A DNA stretch of 64,000 bases from Irpex lacteus. Lineage: Eukaryota > Basidiomycota > Agaricomycetes > Polyporales > Irpicaceae. The position numbers and the translations under genes are program-made. Shown here piece after piece: positions 54,660 through 64,000 of the stretch; position 1 is the first letter of the stretch; each line of letters begins with the position of its first letter. Location: contig MQVO02000010.1 of the NCBI GenBank assembly GCA_001986395.2, positions 806,001 through 870,000 on the forward strand, in the 5' to 3' direction. The notes beneath the pieces were generated by a model. The model was not told the DNA's origin. It ran no database searches and worked only from the letters and a program-made list of their open reading frames with translations.

Positions 54660-55429
54660 TGATCCTAATATGATTCTATAATCGTAGACGCCCGTGAGTG
54701 CTATTCCAGCGGCACCGTTTACCATCGATTTTTCAGCTCATTGCGGGCCTCCTACGCTGTACGACGCCAGAATAAGTAACATTAATACGATACTTAAGAT
54801 ATAAATACATCAAATTGTCGAGCTACTGAAGCCCCCCGTCAGTCAATCGCCCCCGACGCGCACATCCCGCTCGTTGCCTTTGCGGCCCCATAGCTCATTG
54901 ACTGTCACCCATCCACGATCGCGAGCCACTGTCTCCCAATATTCTGACATACGAGCAGCTAAAAACGCAATTGAATACTCCAACTCAATACAGTGCAGTG
55001 CAGAGTGCTACGGGGCGCTGTCGCTATTCTCCGGGGTGCTCCACTGCAGGAGTGCTCCAGGATGGCCGCTCTTGTCTCCGGATGCTACATATCCTTGAGA
55101 TATCCCCCACTGCTCCAACGCTCCAGAGACATCCGAGTGCCTCGGATCAGGTGCGGTTTTTCCTGATGTCTGAGCTACCCTTACAACGGTCGCACGATTG
55201 CGCAAGACGCGTCGTCAATTACTTCTCTGCCATTCAACCCGGTTTCTCGTCTCTCTGCCAGAGACTCCGTTTCGTGGAACGAAGAATCGCTGCGATGAAT
55301 CTGAAGAGGATGACTCCTTGTACCATGGAAATAAGGCTCACCAGAACCATGCACACGGGAACGAGAGCGGATCAAGCGGCGGTGCAAACGAGCAAGACGA
55401 CGATGCTGAAAGGGACACGTGGTCTACAG
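54660..55429. other. Intergenic stretch, no gene assigned
   Basis: Frames at 54971-55522 and 55181-55387 overlap in opposite directions and run into the dispersed repeat; none has a motif. Confidence 0.4.
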
Positions 55430-56320
55430 GAGCAGGTCGGTGTAGCAGTATTCATGGTCAACTCATACACTTTCTGCGCCGTATATTTCGGGAGCTGTAG
55501 GCCGCATATCTCCCTTGTGTAAAGCACTAGGTAAGTGGTTTTGAGTACGCTGATCACAGAGTCATTATGCCTTACGTCCCCCTTGCTTGTAGGGACCTGT
55601 ATAGCACTTGGGTGGGTCACAACCCTGCCATTTTCGCATTTCTCACCAACGGTCGCCTCATAGGATTGTGCACCGACGTAGCGGGAACATGAGAAATTGT
55701 AAAGAAGTACACCAACATGCATAAGCTAAGGAATCCGGGTTACTTTGAGGCCGACATGCCCGCTTTGCTCAGGGAGGGCGCTTTGCAGCCCAAGGGGAGG
55801 AGGAGGAGATCCTGAGTACCACACACGTTCTGGGAAGTATGAATTCTTCTAAAATTTTGTAATATGTTGGAATAGTAGGGTAAAAAGATTCAAAAGCGCA
55901 AAGTATGCCCCCCCTCCCTGTGCTAGAAATGCACGTACATGACCCCATGTGAGGGTCATAGTGTCCAGTGTATAACGCTTCATCAACAAACTACATGAAC
56001 TTGAAGCTCTCAGTACACGATCTATATACTCATTAAAATGATACTATGTTTACTAGAGGGTACCTCCAAGCCTTGGCCTTCCATAGGGGTACCACTGTGG
56101 CCATCCATTGGTCAGCCTCCTACACAAGATCAAGCGGCTGTATCATTAATTAGACCTCATAATCGTAATGTACACATGTAATCTCACCATGCTACCATAA
56201 AAATCATTCAAAACAAAGGGGAGGGGACGGAGATGGCTTTAGTACACTGTGCTCATTGTCGGGAACAGCAAGCACAACTTTGCGGAGACGTCACGGAAGA
56301 TAAGCGGGGTCGTGATGACG
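55430..56320 (+). repeat. Dispersed ~0.9-kb repeat, copy 2
   Basis: Collinear with 18700-19600. It lacks the inverted arm present at 18491, showing that the inverted repeat there was added to one copy only. Confidence 0.7.
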
Positions 56321-58384
56321 TCTGAGAGCGGGCCTATCTACCCGCTCCCCCTCTGCCAATTCGCACCAGACGTTGGGGCGCTAGGGTCCACGTTCTTTGT
56401 CTCGTTCTTCCGCCTCAGCTCCAGTGAGCGCCCGGCGGACGGCTCGTTTCGAGACTACCCAGCAGGTCAACCCGGCGCGAGAAGCTCGACCTGTAAGGCT
56501 TCCCACTGGCTTCCCTACTAATGCAAGCTCTGAGCATTGCCGGCGCGCCCCAAACCCCGTTGCTATTATACGATGAGCAGGCGATAGCCTAGGCGCAATC
56601 ACTGACCATGTTTTCCGAGGCTTCAACTGAGTCTGTGTGCAGTATGCACATACATTCGCCCCGATGCCGCGGCGCTTCGGTCGTTTGCTCCATACCCTCT
56701 CCGTACCCAAAACAGAAGCCCTGTACAGTCATGTACCCCCTGGTGCGACGCCTGCCTTTTACGGCAGCGCTCTTCTGTATTTGGTGCTCGCTGACGCGTT
56801 GGCGCTCATTGGACGCCTGTACCCGCCCAACTAAAATGCAGTTATGGCGGAAATTGGGGATTTTGTAGCTAGGACTCTGAATATTTTCCGCTCATTATGT
56901 ACAGAATAAGAGAAAGTTCTATTGATACCAAAATCCACGAGTGATTCCTGCAGCGAGAGCGGGAATGCAGCTTTACCAACTTACCATACCAGGCAGGCGT
57001 CGCACCAGGGGGTGGTGTCGCATCAGGGGGTACATGACTGTATGACAGTATTATAGCGATCGTATCAAACATATTGTTTATGTTTCAATAGTTGAATGCT
57101 ACGGCGTCCCCATTACCTGTCGAACATCAACGCGTGGTTAATTGTTGGAAATAGCCAATCGCTCGTGTACATTACGCGGTTATCCAGGTATGCAGCACAA
57201 TCAGATGCCATGTTAATATCCTACAGGCTGATATAGCTAACGTATACCGAATCTAATGCCGCGTCATACAGACAATAACCCCCAGTATATGTATATATAT
57301 ATATATATAACTCTGTCAGATATCCAGCGGATATTCTAAGGACGAGCCGCGAAGAATCACCGATTGATATACCGCCGGTATCCCGGCGTTATTCCCGGAG
57401 CGGTATCCTCATATTATTCGATTCTCCTGTGCGTGTACTCTGCCTTGGGGAGACTACTGTAAGTGGGCAAGCTGAGCGTAAAATCTCCGTTCTTCGATTT
57501 TTGGGCGCTTTGTCCAGATTTCGCTTTTCACTCAAGCGCCAGCTACTTACAGGCTAACTTGAAACACGCAGGAATACTTCACAAACGTCCTCCCGTACGA
57601 GAAGAAAGCCTAGGGATCATGATTTTAGAAAGATTGTCTCTGTGTACATCGTGGAAAATCAGAGATATATTTTCAAATCCAAGTTTTGGTCTCGTCAAAA
57701 TTTCAAACGTACCTTTAGGTGTGAAGTATAGCTCACTACTGTGGGTCTTCTAGATCTGTACGTTTCACATGGTTTCCAGGTAATCCCTGACATTGCGGAG
57801 TCACTCCAGGCAAAAGCTGATTAGCGCACATCCGAAATCCTCACAAAGGGGATTGATTCACACACCTAATGTGTTGCGGATAAGGGCCTCATAAGTAGAT
57901 ATTCGTAAAGATCACAAAACATTGATGTGCGCCCGAACATGTAGCCTTTGTTTCGCACGACAAACGAACGAAAAACCGTCAAAAAGTGATCCCTTTCAAC
58001 GAGCATAAAGGAAACCTTCTCGCTACTTTCCAAAATCGGTCACGCCAGATCGCTCCCGATGGCTGCTCAGCCGACTGTATACCTTTGTTCACAGCGAACA
58101 TTATCACTTTTCGATGGTTTTTCGACGGCCTCATAGCCTTACCTTCGGCCCGGGGGATAATGGCGTGAAAGGATAACAAAATTGACCTTTTACTCCAGAG
58201 ATAAAAATGGCTTGATTATTTGTGTAAATCGACCGGTGTTACGCACCTTTCTGAGAGTCGCTGATCGGCGTTTGCCCGTGGTGAGTGTGAGATACAAAAG
58301 TGAGAAACGGGGCGCCTTGGTTTTGATGTTGTCGCGTCATGGTGGGCGCAACGATGCTTCCTAATTTATCTTATCTTAACGCAC
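56321..58384. other. Intergenic stretch, no gene seen
   Basis: A (TA)n run lies at about 57292-57309. TACCCCCTG-GCGACGCC words occur at 56731-56755 and inverted near 57000-57030. No supported reading frame. Confidence 0.45.
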
Positions 58385-59734
58385 CTAATCTTCGTCGTCA
58401 TCGAACACTGCCTTTAACGACTCCTTGTACTGCACAAATTCTTCCAGACTCCATGTACCCCGCCCGTCCATAAACGTCTTCATCTTTCGCATACCGTAGC
58501 TATACGAGCATAAATCAGTCAGCGCACGTCATCACAAAAAGCTAGAATACGACGTACAAGTAACGATTGTCCCATTCCTCCCGTTGGCTACCGTCCCGCA
58601 TCCATTCCATAATTTCGGCCGTTTCGTCCGCGTGAGGTGGGAAAATAGGGCTCTCAACAACGACATCCTCTCGCGCCTTACCTTTGCGATCACCTTTTCC
58701 AGGGTCAAAGATTGTATCTAGGTACTCGAAGTGTCCGGCTATGGCAATATCGGCTCTATGATCGCAGAGGAAAGGCGCGGGACACAGTCGCTGCAGCACA
58801 GAAATTTTGGGCACGGAAGCTCGACACTCGGGACACTGGAGTCCTTCATCCCATACCCCGGTAACCGGGTCCAGGTGCGAAAAGGTCCACGTGAGAAGAC
58901 ACAACGCGCAGAAGGTGTGTCTGCACAAGGAATTAGCGATAGAGAACGGATAAGCGCTATGAGATATAGATGCGGATCGATGAGTACATTCCGAAGAGGC
59001 TGGAGCGGCCCAGGTATCCTTACACGATATCAAGACAGCTGATACACAAGCGTAACGATCACATTTTAAACTCGACTTCGATCATATTATTGAAGACACG
59101 AACACTCACAGAGAGCAGTAATACGTTGATTGCAACATCTGGAATACCTCCCAGGCACTACGGCCTTGCGCCCATGCAGCAGTCTTCTGCGCCGTCTTCA
59201 GTTGTTCTTCAATCTCGCCCGACTTCTCCCGGCTCTCTTCTAGAGCTGAACGAAGGTTGTTGATGGTAGCTTCGTGTGTCGCGATGATCCCAAGGAGGGA
59301 GTCAATGTAACTTTCCGCCTCGCTCATTGTGGAGATGATGGGCCGGCTAATGCAGCGGGCTGCGTCAACAATTTGAAAGGCAGGTTCACTCTCACGAAGG
59401 GCCGCGGTTTGGAGGTTTGCGCCAAGTAGTGAGCGTTTCTGGCGCGGAACTGTCGCAGGGGTAAGGTTGGCGAAAGGCGACGAACTGCCTAGTTCAGAAG
59501 AGCGTGTTACAGAGGTAGATGGTCCTTCAGGCCACTCCTGAGCGCGACTGGGGCCTAGATGATCTGCAGTGTGCAGACTAGGATCTCGTGTAGCAAGTAA
59601 CCTGAGTCTTTTCGAGGCTATCGTGCATACAATGTCAGCAGGCACGAATCATATCAGCCCGAAAAGTACGTACCTCGCGCAGAGATATCCTCATCCGCCT
59701 CTGGATGCGAGCGACTTCGTCCTTTCGCACTCAT
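58385..59734 (-). CDS. Coiled-coil RING-type E3 ubiquitin ligase
   Basis: Five exons: 59734-59674, 59617-59110, 59038-59024, 58956-58558 and 58499-58385, 365 residues, all junctions in frame and all introns 56-71 bp GT-AG. It starts MSAKGRSRSHPEADED, has a Ser/Pro/Thr-rich region, a predicted coiled coil at about residues 125-175 (LLGIIATHEATINNLRSALE, KSGEIEEQLKTAQ) and a C3HC4-like RING directly after: CSLCLDIV, LCRHTFCALCL, then CPECRA. The third exon is only 15 bp and encodes the second zinc ligand of the RING (CLDIV), so skipping it would destroy the domain. The C-terminal exon reads YGMRKMKTFMDGRGTWSLEE and ends in an acidic DDDED. RING proteins position E2-ubiquitin next to substrate; the partner is unknown. 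Confidence 0.85.
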
Positions 59735-62259
59735 GATGTTCCACGTGGGCGCCTGATTCTCTGGCAGCTGATCTTCTTGTGTACTGTGTCGCAGTTCCCT
59801 ACTGACCAAGTAAGTGCAGAAAAATGAGTTCTGCGGCCTTGAGAAATCATCAAGTCACCGTTATATTAGTCGATCACTTGAAGTCCCCGCGTCGCGTGTG
59901 TGCCATGCTTTACTAACGCGCTCTGATCCGGAATCAGTCAATACCATTCAATATCATTTTGATAAGATGAACGGGTCAGATCATGATCAAGAACTTGAAC
60001 CATACAGTAGTATCGCCGGACCTCCGCCGGCCTTCGGCCACCGACTCATCGCGAAAATAATACGTTTTGTCCTAGGTAGACATAAATAAAACATCCAAAC
60101 CTCGCAGCATCACCTAACCCCATCGAGGGTAATTATTAGAAAGGTAGATTCTGATATCGTATAACTTTCTCATGGGTGATATAGTGGTGATCAAGGTAGA
60201 TATAGTCCGTGGCTGGGTGCTAAACCGCACAGCGCGCCCCGCTGCTGCTCTCGATATTTCACTCATATAATAATGAAAAAACCATATAATATTGTGAATA
60301 CGGCTACACTATGTACCACGCATGTAGCTACTACACTGTGCATAACCTATTGGCTCTGTCAGTGGCACGGGTACCGCGGTCAACGAAGTTGATGTCGGCG
60401 AATTGAGCTTGGCTAATTGATGTTACATGCATACAGTATGACAGGCGACATGTCGCGGATGGGCATCTAAATGCTGGGGGCTGTTAAGGTCTGACATCGA
60501 ACGAAGGAAATGATTACTCACATATGTAGTCCGCTCAACCCAACTCGCTTCCTCGGTTTGATAGCCCCGACACGAGCCGAGACAGCTGTGGTTGCAGAAT
60601 ATAGTCAGCTCACGTCGTTGTGACAAGTATGCGAGCAGCAACAGATGCAACTCACGACTTTGCAGCGCATATATGCGCCTGCTTGCTGTAGGGTCAGTCT
60701 GCCGCCTTATCACAGTGTGCATATTAGTCTACGGGCAACAAAAGACGTACATAACTCTCCATCTGAGAGTAGCAACGATGCGCGGATGGGACGAGCGGCG
60801 GAGGGGAAAGAAGATGGACCAGATGGTGGTAGAGCGAGGGAGAGTTTGAAGGTACATCTGAACGCGTCCTCACGTACTGTATAAGTATAACCTGGGACAT
60901 CGAGGTTGAAGCTCCGCTCGCCGTCCTGGTATGGCGGGGATTAATGACGTTAATGACGTGCAAGGCGTTGGAGGCGTAGGCGCCGTACGGGGCGCGATCG
61001 AGCTGAGAGCCTGACAGAGCTGGACGTAAGCGCACAGACATGAGCAAGCGTGAACTGGGAAGGACATGTTATGCCTGTGTATGCCACGTAGGAGAAGGTA
61101 GATCATCCTATCCCACTGTAACCCATGGTGGGTTAAGTTGGTCAGGTTTCCCCACTCTGCGATAGCGTGAGAAGCGTGGGTTGAATTCCTCTCAGACGCA
61201 GCGATGACTCGGTTGATGCAGGATGTGCATGGGAGAACTACATAACCTTGAATGCTACACTCATGCCACAGCTACCAGGGATGGACAACAATGGACATTG
61301 GCGGACATCAAGCTTTCCTTCGGGGCCAATATATCGACCGAGTGTCAACGCCTTAATACTATCGACATTCATCTCAACAAACCTTTCTCTCATCTCTTGT
61401 AAGATAAAAGCCTGTGGCCGTGGGAATCTCGACTGGGGTGAAGACAAATGTTTGTTGAAACCGGACGACGATGAACAACACGAAGCTATAAGAGGAGAAT
61501 GCGGAGGCCATGAGGTGGCCGGGCGTACTAATAGCATACAACTGTGTTCGCAGCCTTTATTGCGACGCCGAGCAACGGCTATGAGGCTCATAAGGTACGT
61601 GACACGCGTAATCTATAGACTACAGGCATGACAACCTCTTACTAGCTCTACACCAGAGGTGCGCGGACTTCTCTCATGCATAGCGGACAGCTCCCCAGAA
61701 TCATCAGAGCGTGGCACCGCACACCTCGCAGAAATAAGTGGGGTGAAGACCCATGCACTCTCGAAGACAGAACTCCCTGACCTCGCCTCACCTCTGGAGA
61801 GCACCGACGAAAGGAACCTGCTCTTTATCAAGCTGAAGGACGACATCGTCATGATGAGGCCTGCTCAGTTAACCTGCCGGTTTAGAGGGCATGTCGTAGG
61901 GAGTAAATGGTTGAATATATACTCGTCATTGGCGTATAGAGTTAAGTTGATCTCGAGCGGGAGGATGGCATCAACGAAAGCATGAATTCGACAAGAGTTA
62001 TGCACATACGAAGAGACGTCGTACATACAGCCACTACTTATTGCTGCATGCATATGGCGTCGCGTGGTGTAGCAGTATCACCCTCCTTCTCTGCCAAAGA
62101 CGCCAGCGTTTGGACCGCGCCCATGCTTGTCTTTTTCGCACTCCGCCTCCCGATCGGGCAGGTTCAACCGGCTGGTTCCGAGACAGAGTTTTGATGTTCA
62201 TATTGTATGCGAATATTCGAAGAGGTACAAAGGGAGGTCGTCGCAGCATATAAGCGCCC
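59735..62259. other. Intergenic stretch, no gene assigned
   Basis: Frames of 90-127 codons at 61238-61631 overlap on both strands, and neither has a recognisable motif. No repeat shared with the rest of the window was noticed. Confidence 0.4.
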
Positions 62260-62730
62260 ATGCGCCGCCGTAAAAGCGTATGGAGCGCATCACGGCATCA
62301 CGACTGCGCACGACCGCGCTTAATCCATTCTCCAGCGCCCTCCCATCATTGGCTCCGGCAAAGTGCCGAAACAGCCGCTGACTCGGCAAGACTTTCTTCC
62401 GACAAGCCAGAGGAGGCGTTATACGGATGGAAATACGCTTGTGCCGCGGGCGATGGCGAACGAGATGCAGTTCGTTCAAGGCGAGGATACGCAGGGCACC
62501 TAAGAAAAAGGAAGGCTCAAGAATTGATGGATGTTGGCAAGGATTATCACATACAGCTTGGCACGGAAGTCGTCAAGTTCCGCAGGAGGAATGCGCTCAA
62601 TTTTATGAGACAGCAACGCATGCGGGGCCGAGGTTATGAGGGGAGTCATGATGGCCACAACGCTCCACAAGAATTCAAACGCAGTATTGAAGATGTGGAT
62701 ATTTTCGCAATGGCCTGCAGCGTGGCGTAG
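62260..62730 (+). CDS. Hypothetical Arg-rich ORF, 156 codons
   Basis: A basic frame (HLRKRKAQELMDVGKDYHIQ, VVKFRRRNALNFMRQQRMRG) with a standard ATG. No family was recognised and no paralogue is present. Base composition becomes GC-richer from here to the right edge, which also lengthens chance ORFs. Confidence 0.25.
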   Translation: MRRRKSVWSASRHHDCARPRLIHSPAPSHHWLRQSAETAADSARLSSDKPEEALYGWKYACAAGDGERDAVRSRRGYAGHLRKRKAQELMDVGKDYHIQLGTEVVKFRRRNALNFMRQQRMRGRGYEGSHDGHNAPQEFKRSIEDVDIFAMACSVA

Positions 62731-63540
62731 TCGAATAGGCTGATGCCTTACTTCGCATTGTGCAGGTCTGAGAGACGCGTGAGAAGCTATGTCAATCGCT
62801 CGCTCGCATTTCTACGTCGCCAGAATCTGAGTACTCACCTGGTTCCTTCCTGCACGAGACGGTCTTTCATGGCGAGGTTTAAGGAAGCGCCCAGAAGCAT
62901 GCTTGCATGTTCATTGCCAGGATTGCATTGCCCCCGCCGTGGATTCGGGAGCGCGACGTGATGCACACATGTTCGCACTGCTAGCGAGGTCTCAGCCTTC
63001 ACCCCCAAGCTTCAACCCACAACATGCCAGCCCCAAGACAAACCGCTGCAGCAAAGGCCGCGCATGCAACTGCGCGGGGGCTGTTAAGTCTTCTTTGTCG
63101 CCTTAACAGCCTACGTGCCGGCGACCGGTGGGGTCGTTGCTAAGCTTCTGCCCCAAAATCCCGCGGCAGAACCCGGTTAATGGCCCTTACGTTGGGCTGT
63201 CGCTGAGAGCGGAGGCAGCCGTCGTAGGCGCCCACGCCGGTGGAGCGAGGAACATTCGCTTTGCCTGCTGGGGTGGCAACAAAGACAGTCGGGGGACGAT
63301 GGCATGGGACTCCGAATACAGGGGTTGCAGTGCTGAAGGTGAAGCCGCGTAGTCAAACGTTGTGCGACGCCTGAGCCCACCCAACAATGCGTCGGCGCTG
63401 TGCTCGTTGCAGTTTGAAGTAAAAAGCCCCCTTTTGCATGGGCTATCTTTACAGCGAGGGGGCAAAAAGGCCCGCCCGTGCAGAATGCAGGGAGAGACTG
63501 CAATAGCCGGAGGTCTGGAAAGCAGAGTCGCGCTGGCTAC
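62731..63540. other. GC-rich stretch before the satellite
   Basis: Short overlapping frames, no motif. It is unlike the rest of the window in composition and may be part of a larger repeat domain that includes the satellite. Confidence 0.4.
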
Positions 63541-64000
63541 GACCAGAGAAGTTGCGGGCTCAGATGTCAAAAGCAGACACCTGAGCGGGTGCAACGAAGC
63601 TCTGGAGCTGGGCTCACTGCATTTCGCAGCGAGGTGAGACGGGATCCATCAGGCCAGGAGAAGACTTGCGCGAAGGAGGGCCTGGCGTTGGAGACTGCGA
63701 CCAGAGAAGTTGCGGGCTCAGATGTCAAAAGTAGACACCTGAGCGGGTGCAACGAAGCTCTGGAGCTGGGCTCGCTGCATTTCGCAGCGAGGTGAGACGG
63801 GATCCATCAGGCCAGGAGAAGACTTGCGCGAAGGAGAGCCTGGCGTTGGAGACTGCGACCAGAGAAGTTGCGGGCTCAGATGTCAAAAGTAGACACCTGA
63901 GCGGGTGCAACGAAGCTCTGGAGCTGGGCTCACTGCATTTCGCAGCGAGGTGAGACGTGATCCATCAGGCCAGGAGAAGACTTGCGCGAAGGAGAGCCTG
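63541..64000 (+). repeat. 158-bp tandem satellite, truncated by the window
   Basis: GACCAGAGAAGTTGCGGG recurs at 63541, 63699 and 63857, a constant 158-bp period, with near-identical units (a few substitutions, such as AAAAGCAGAC/AAAAGTAGAC). The array continues past 64000. 158 is not a multiple of three, so it is not a coding repeat, although each unit contains the same short open frame. Confidence 0.9.

Noticed and set aside
60423..62479. Several 80-117 codon frames on both strands
   Set aside because: They overlap heavily in opposite directions, with no motif, splice pattern or paralogue.
63128..63953. Repeated short proteins in the satellite
   Set aside because: The 158-bp period shifts frame between units; the recurring frame is a by-product of the tandem repeat.

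Overview
The window looks like an accessory, repeat-rich stretch of an Agaricomycete (mushroom-forming basidiomycete) nuclear genome. The evidence is spliced genes with many 47-84 bp GT-AG introns, CTAAT/CTAAG-type branch sites, and basidiomycete gene families: an F-box protein, an AIM9-like phosphotransferase, RING and RBR ubiquitin ligases, a DUF6589-like gene and a RecQ helicase of the repeated mushroom type. There is no operon structure, rRNA, convincing tRNA or CRISPR array. Exon models below were built by hand from splice signals and reading-frame continuity, with no transcript data.

Layout. 1-2.7 kb is repeat and MITE-like DNA. 2.8-10.5 kb holds an F-box gene, a four-exon RBR ligase with RRM-like domains (minus strand), and copy A of an unrecognised seven-exon gene that abuts a Helitron-type 3' end. 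10.6-14.6 kb is repeats plus a frameshifted Pro/Ala-rich ORF. 14.7-16.5 kb is an AIM9/APH-like gene. 17-20 kb contains a near-perfect 187-bp inverted repeat and a roughly 900-bp dispersed repeat. 20.9-22.7 kb is copy C of a second unrecognised gene with a Cys-rich, MYND-like cluster (minus strand). 23-27 kb is repeats. 27.6-35.2 kb has a broken DUF6589-like gene, a small unknown gene and a broken RecQ gene; the last two share a C-terminal/3' flank motif. 38-40.8 kb is foldback hairpins and a tandem duplication directly in front of copy B (40.9-42.6 kb). Copy D of the Cys-rich gene (46.6-51.1 kb, minus strand) is split by a 2.6-kb terminal-inverted-repeat element with a TT target duplication. 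51.3-54.7 kb carries two more Helitron-type 3' ends. 58.4-59.7 kb is a coiled-coil RING gene with a 15-bp microexon inside the RING. The right edge is a 158-bp tandem satellite that runs off the window.

The intact genes that can be interpreted point to ubiquitin signalling (F-box, RBR, RING). The rest is dominated by mobile DNA and by two lineage-type gene families, each present twice, whose copies are almost identical over only about 0.45-0.5 kb and much more different elsewhere. That pattern suggests local gene conversion. No known defence or biosynthetic system was recognised. The strongest candidates for something undescribed are the RecQ-linked dispersed unit, the Helitron-end family with its internal hairpin, and the two duplicated gene families.
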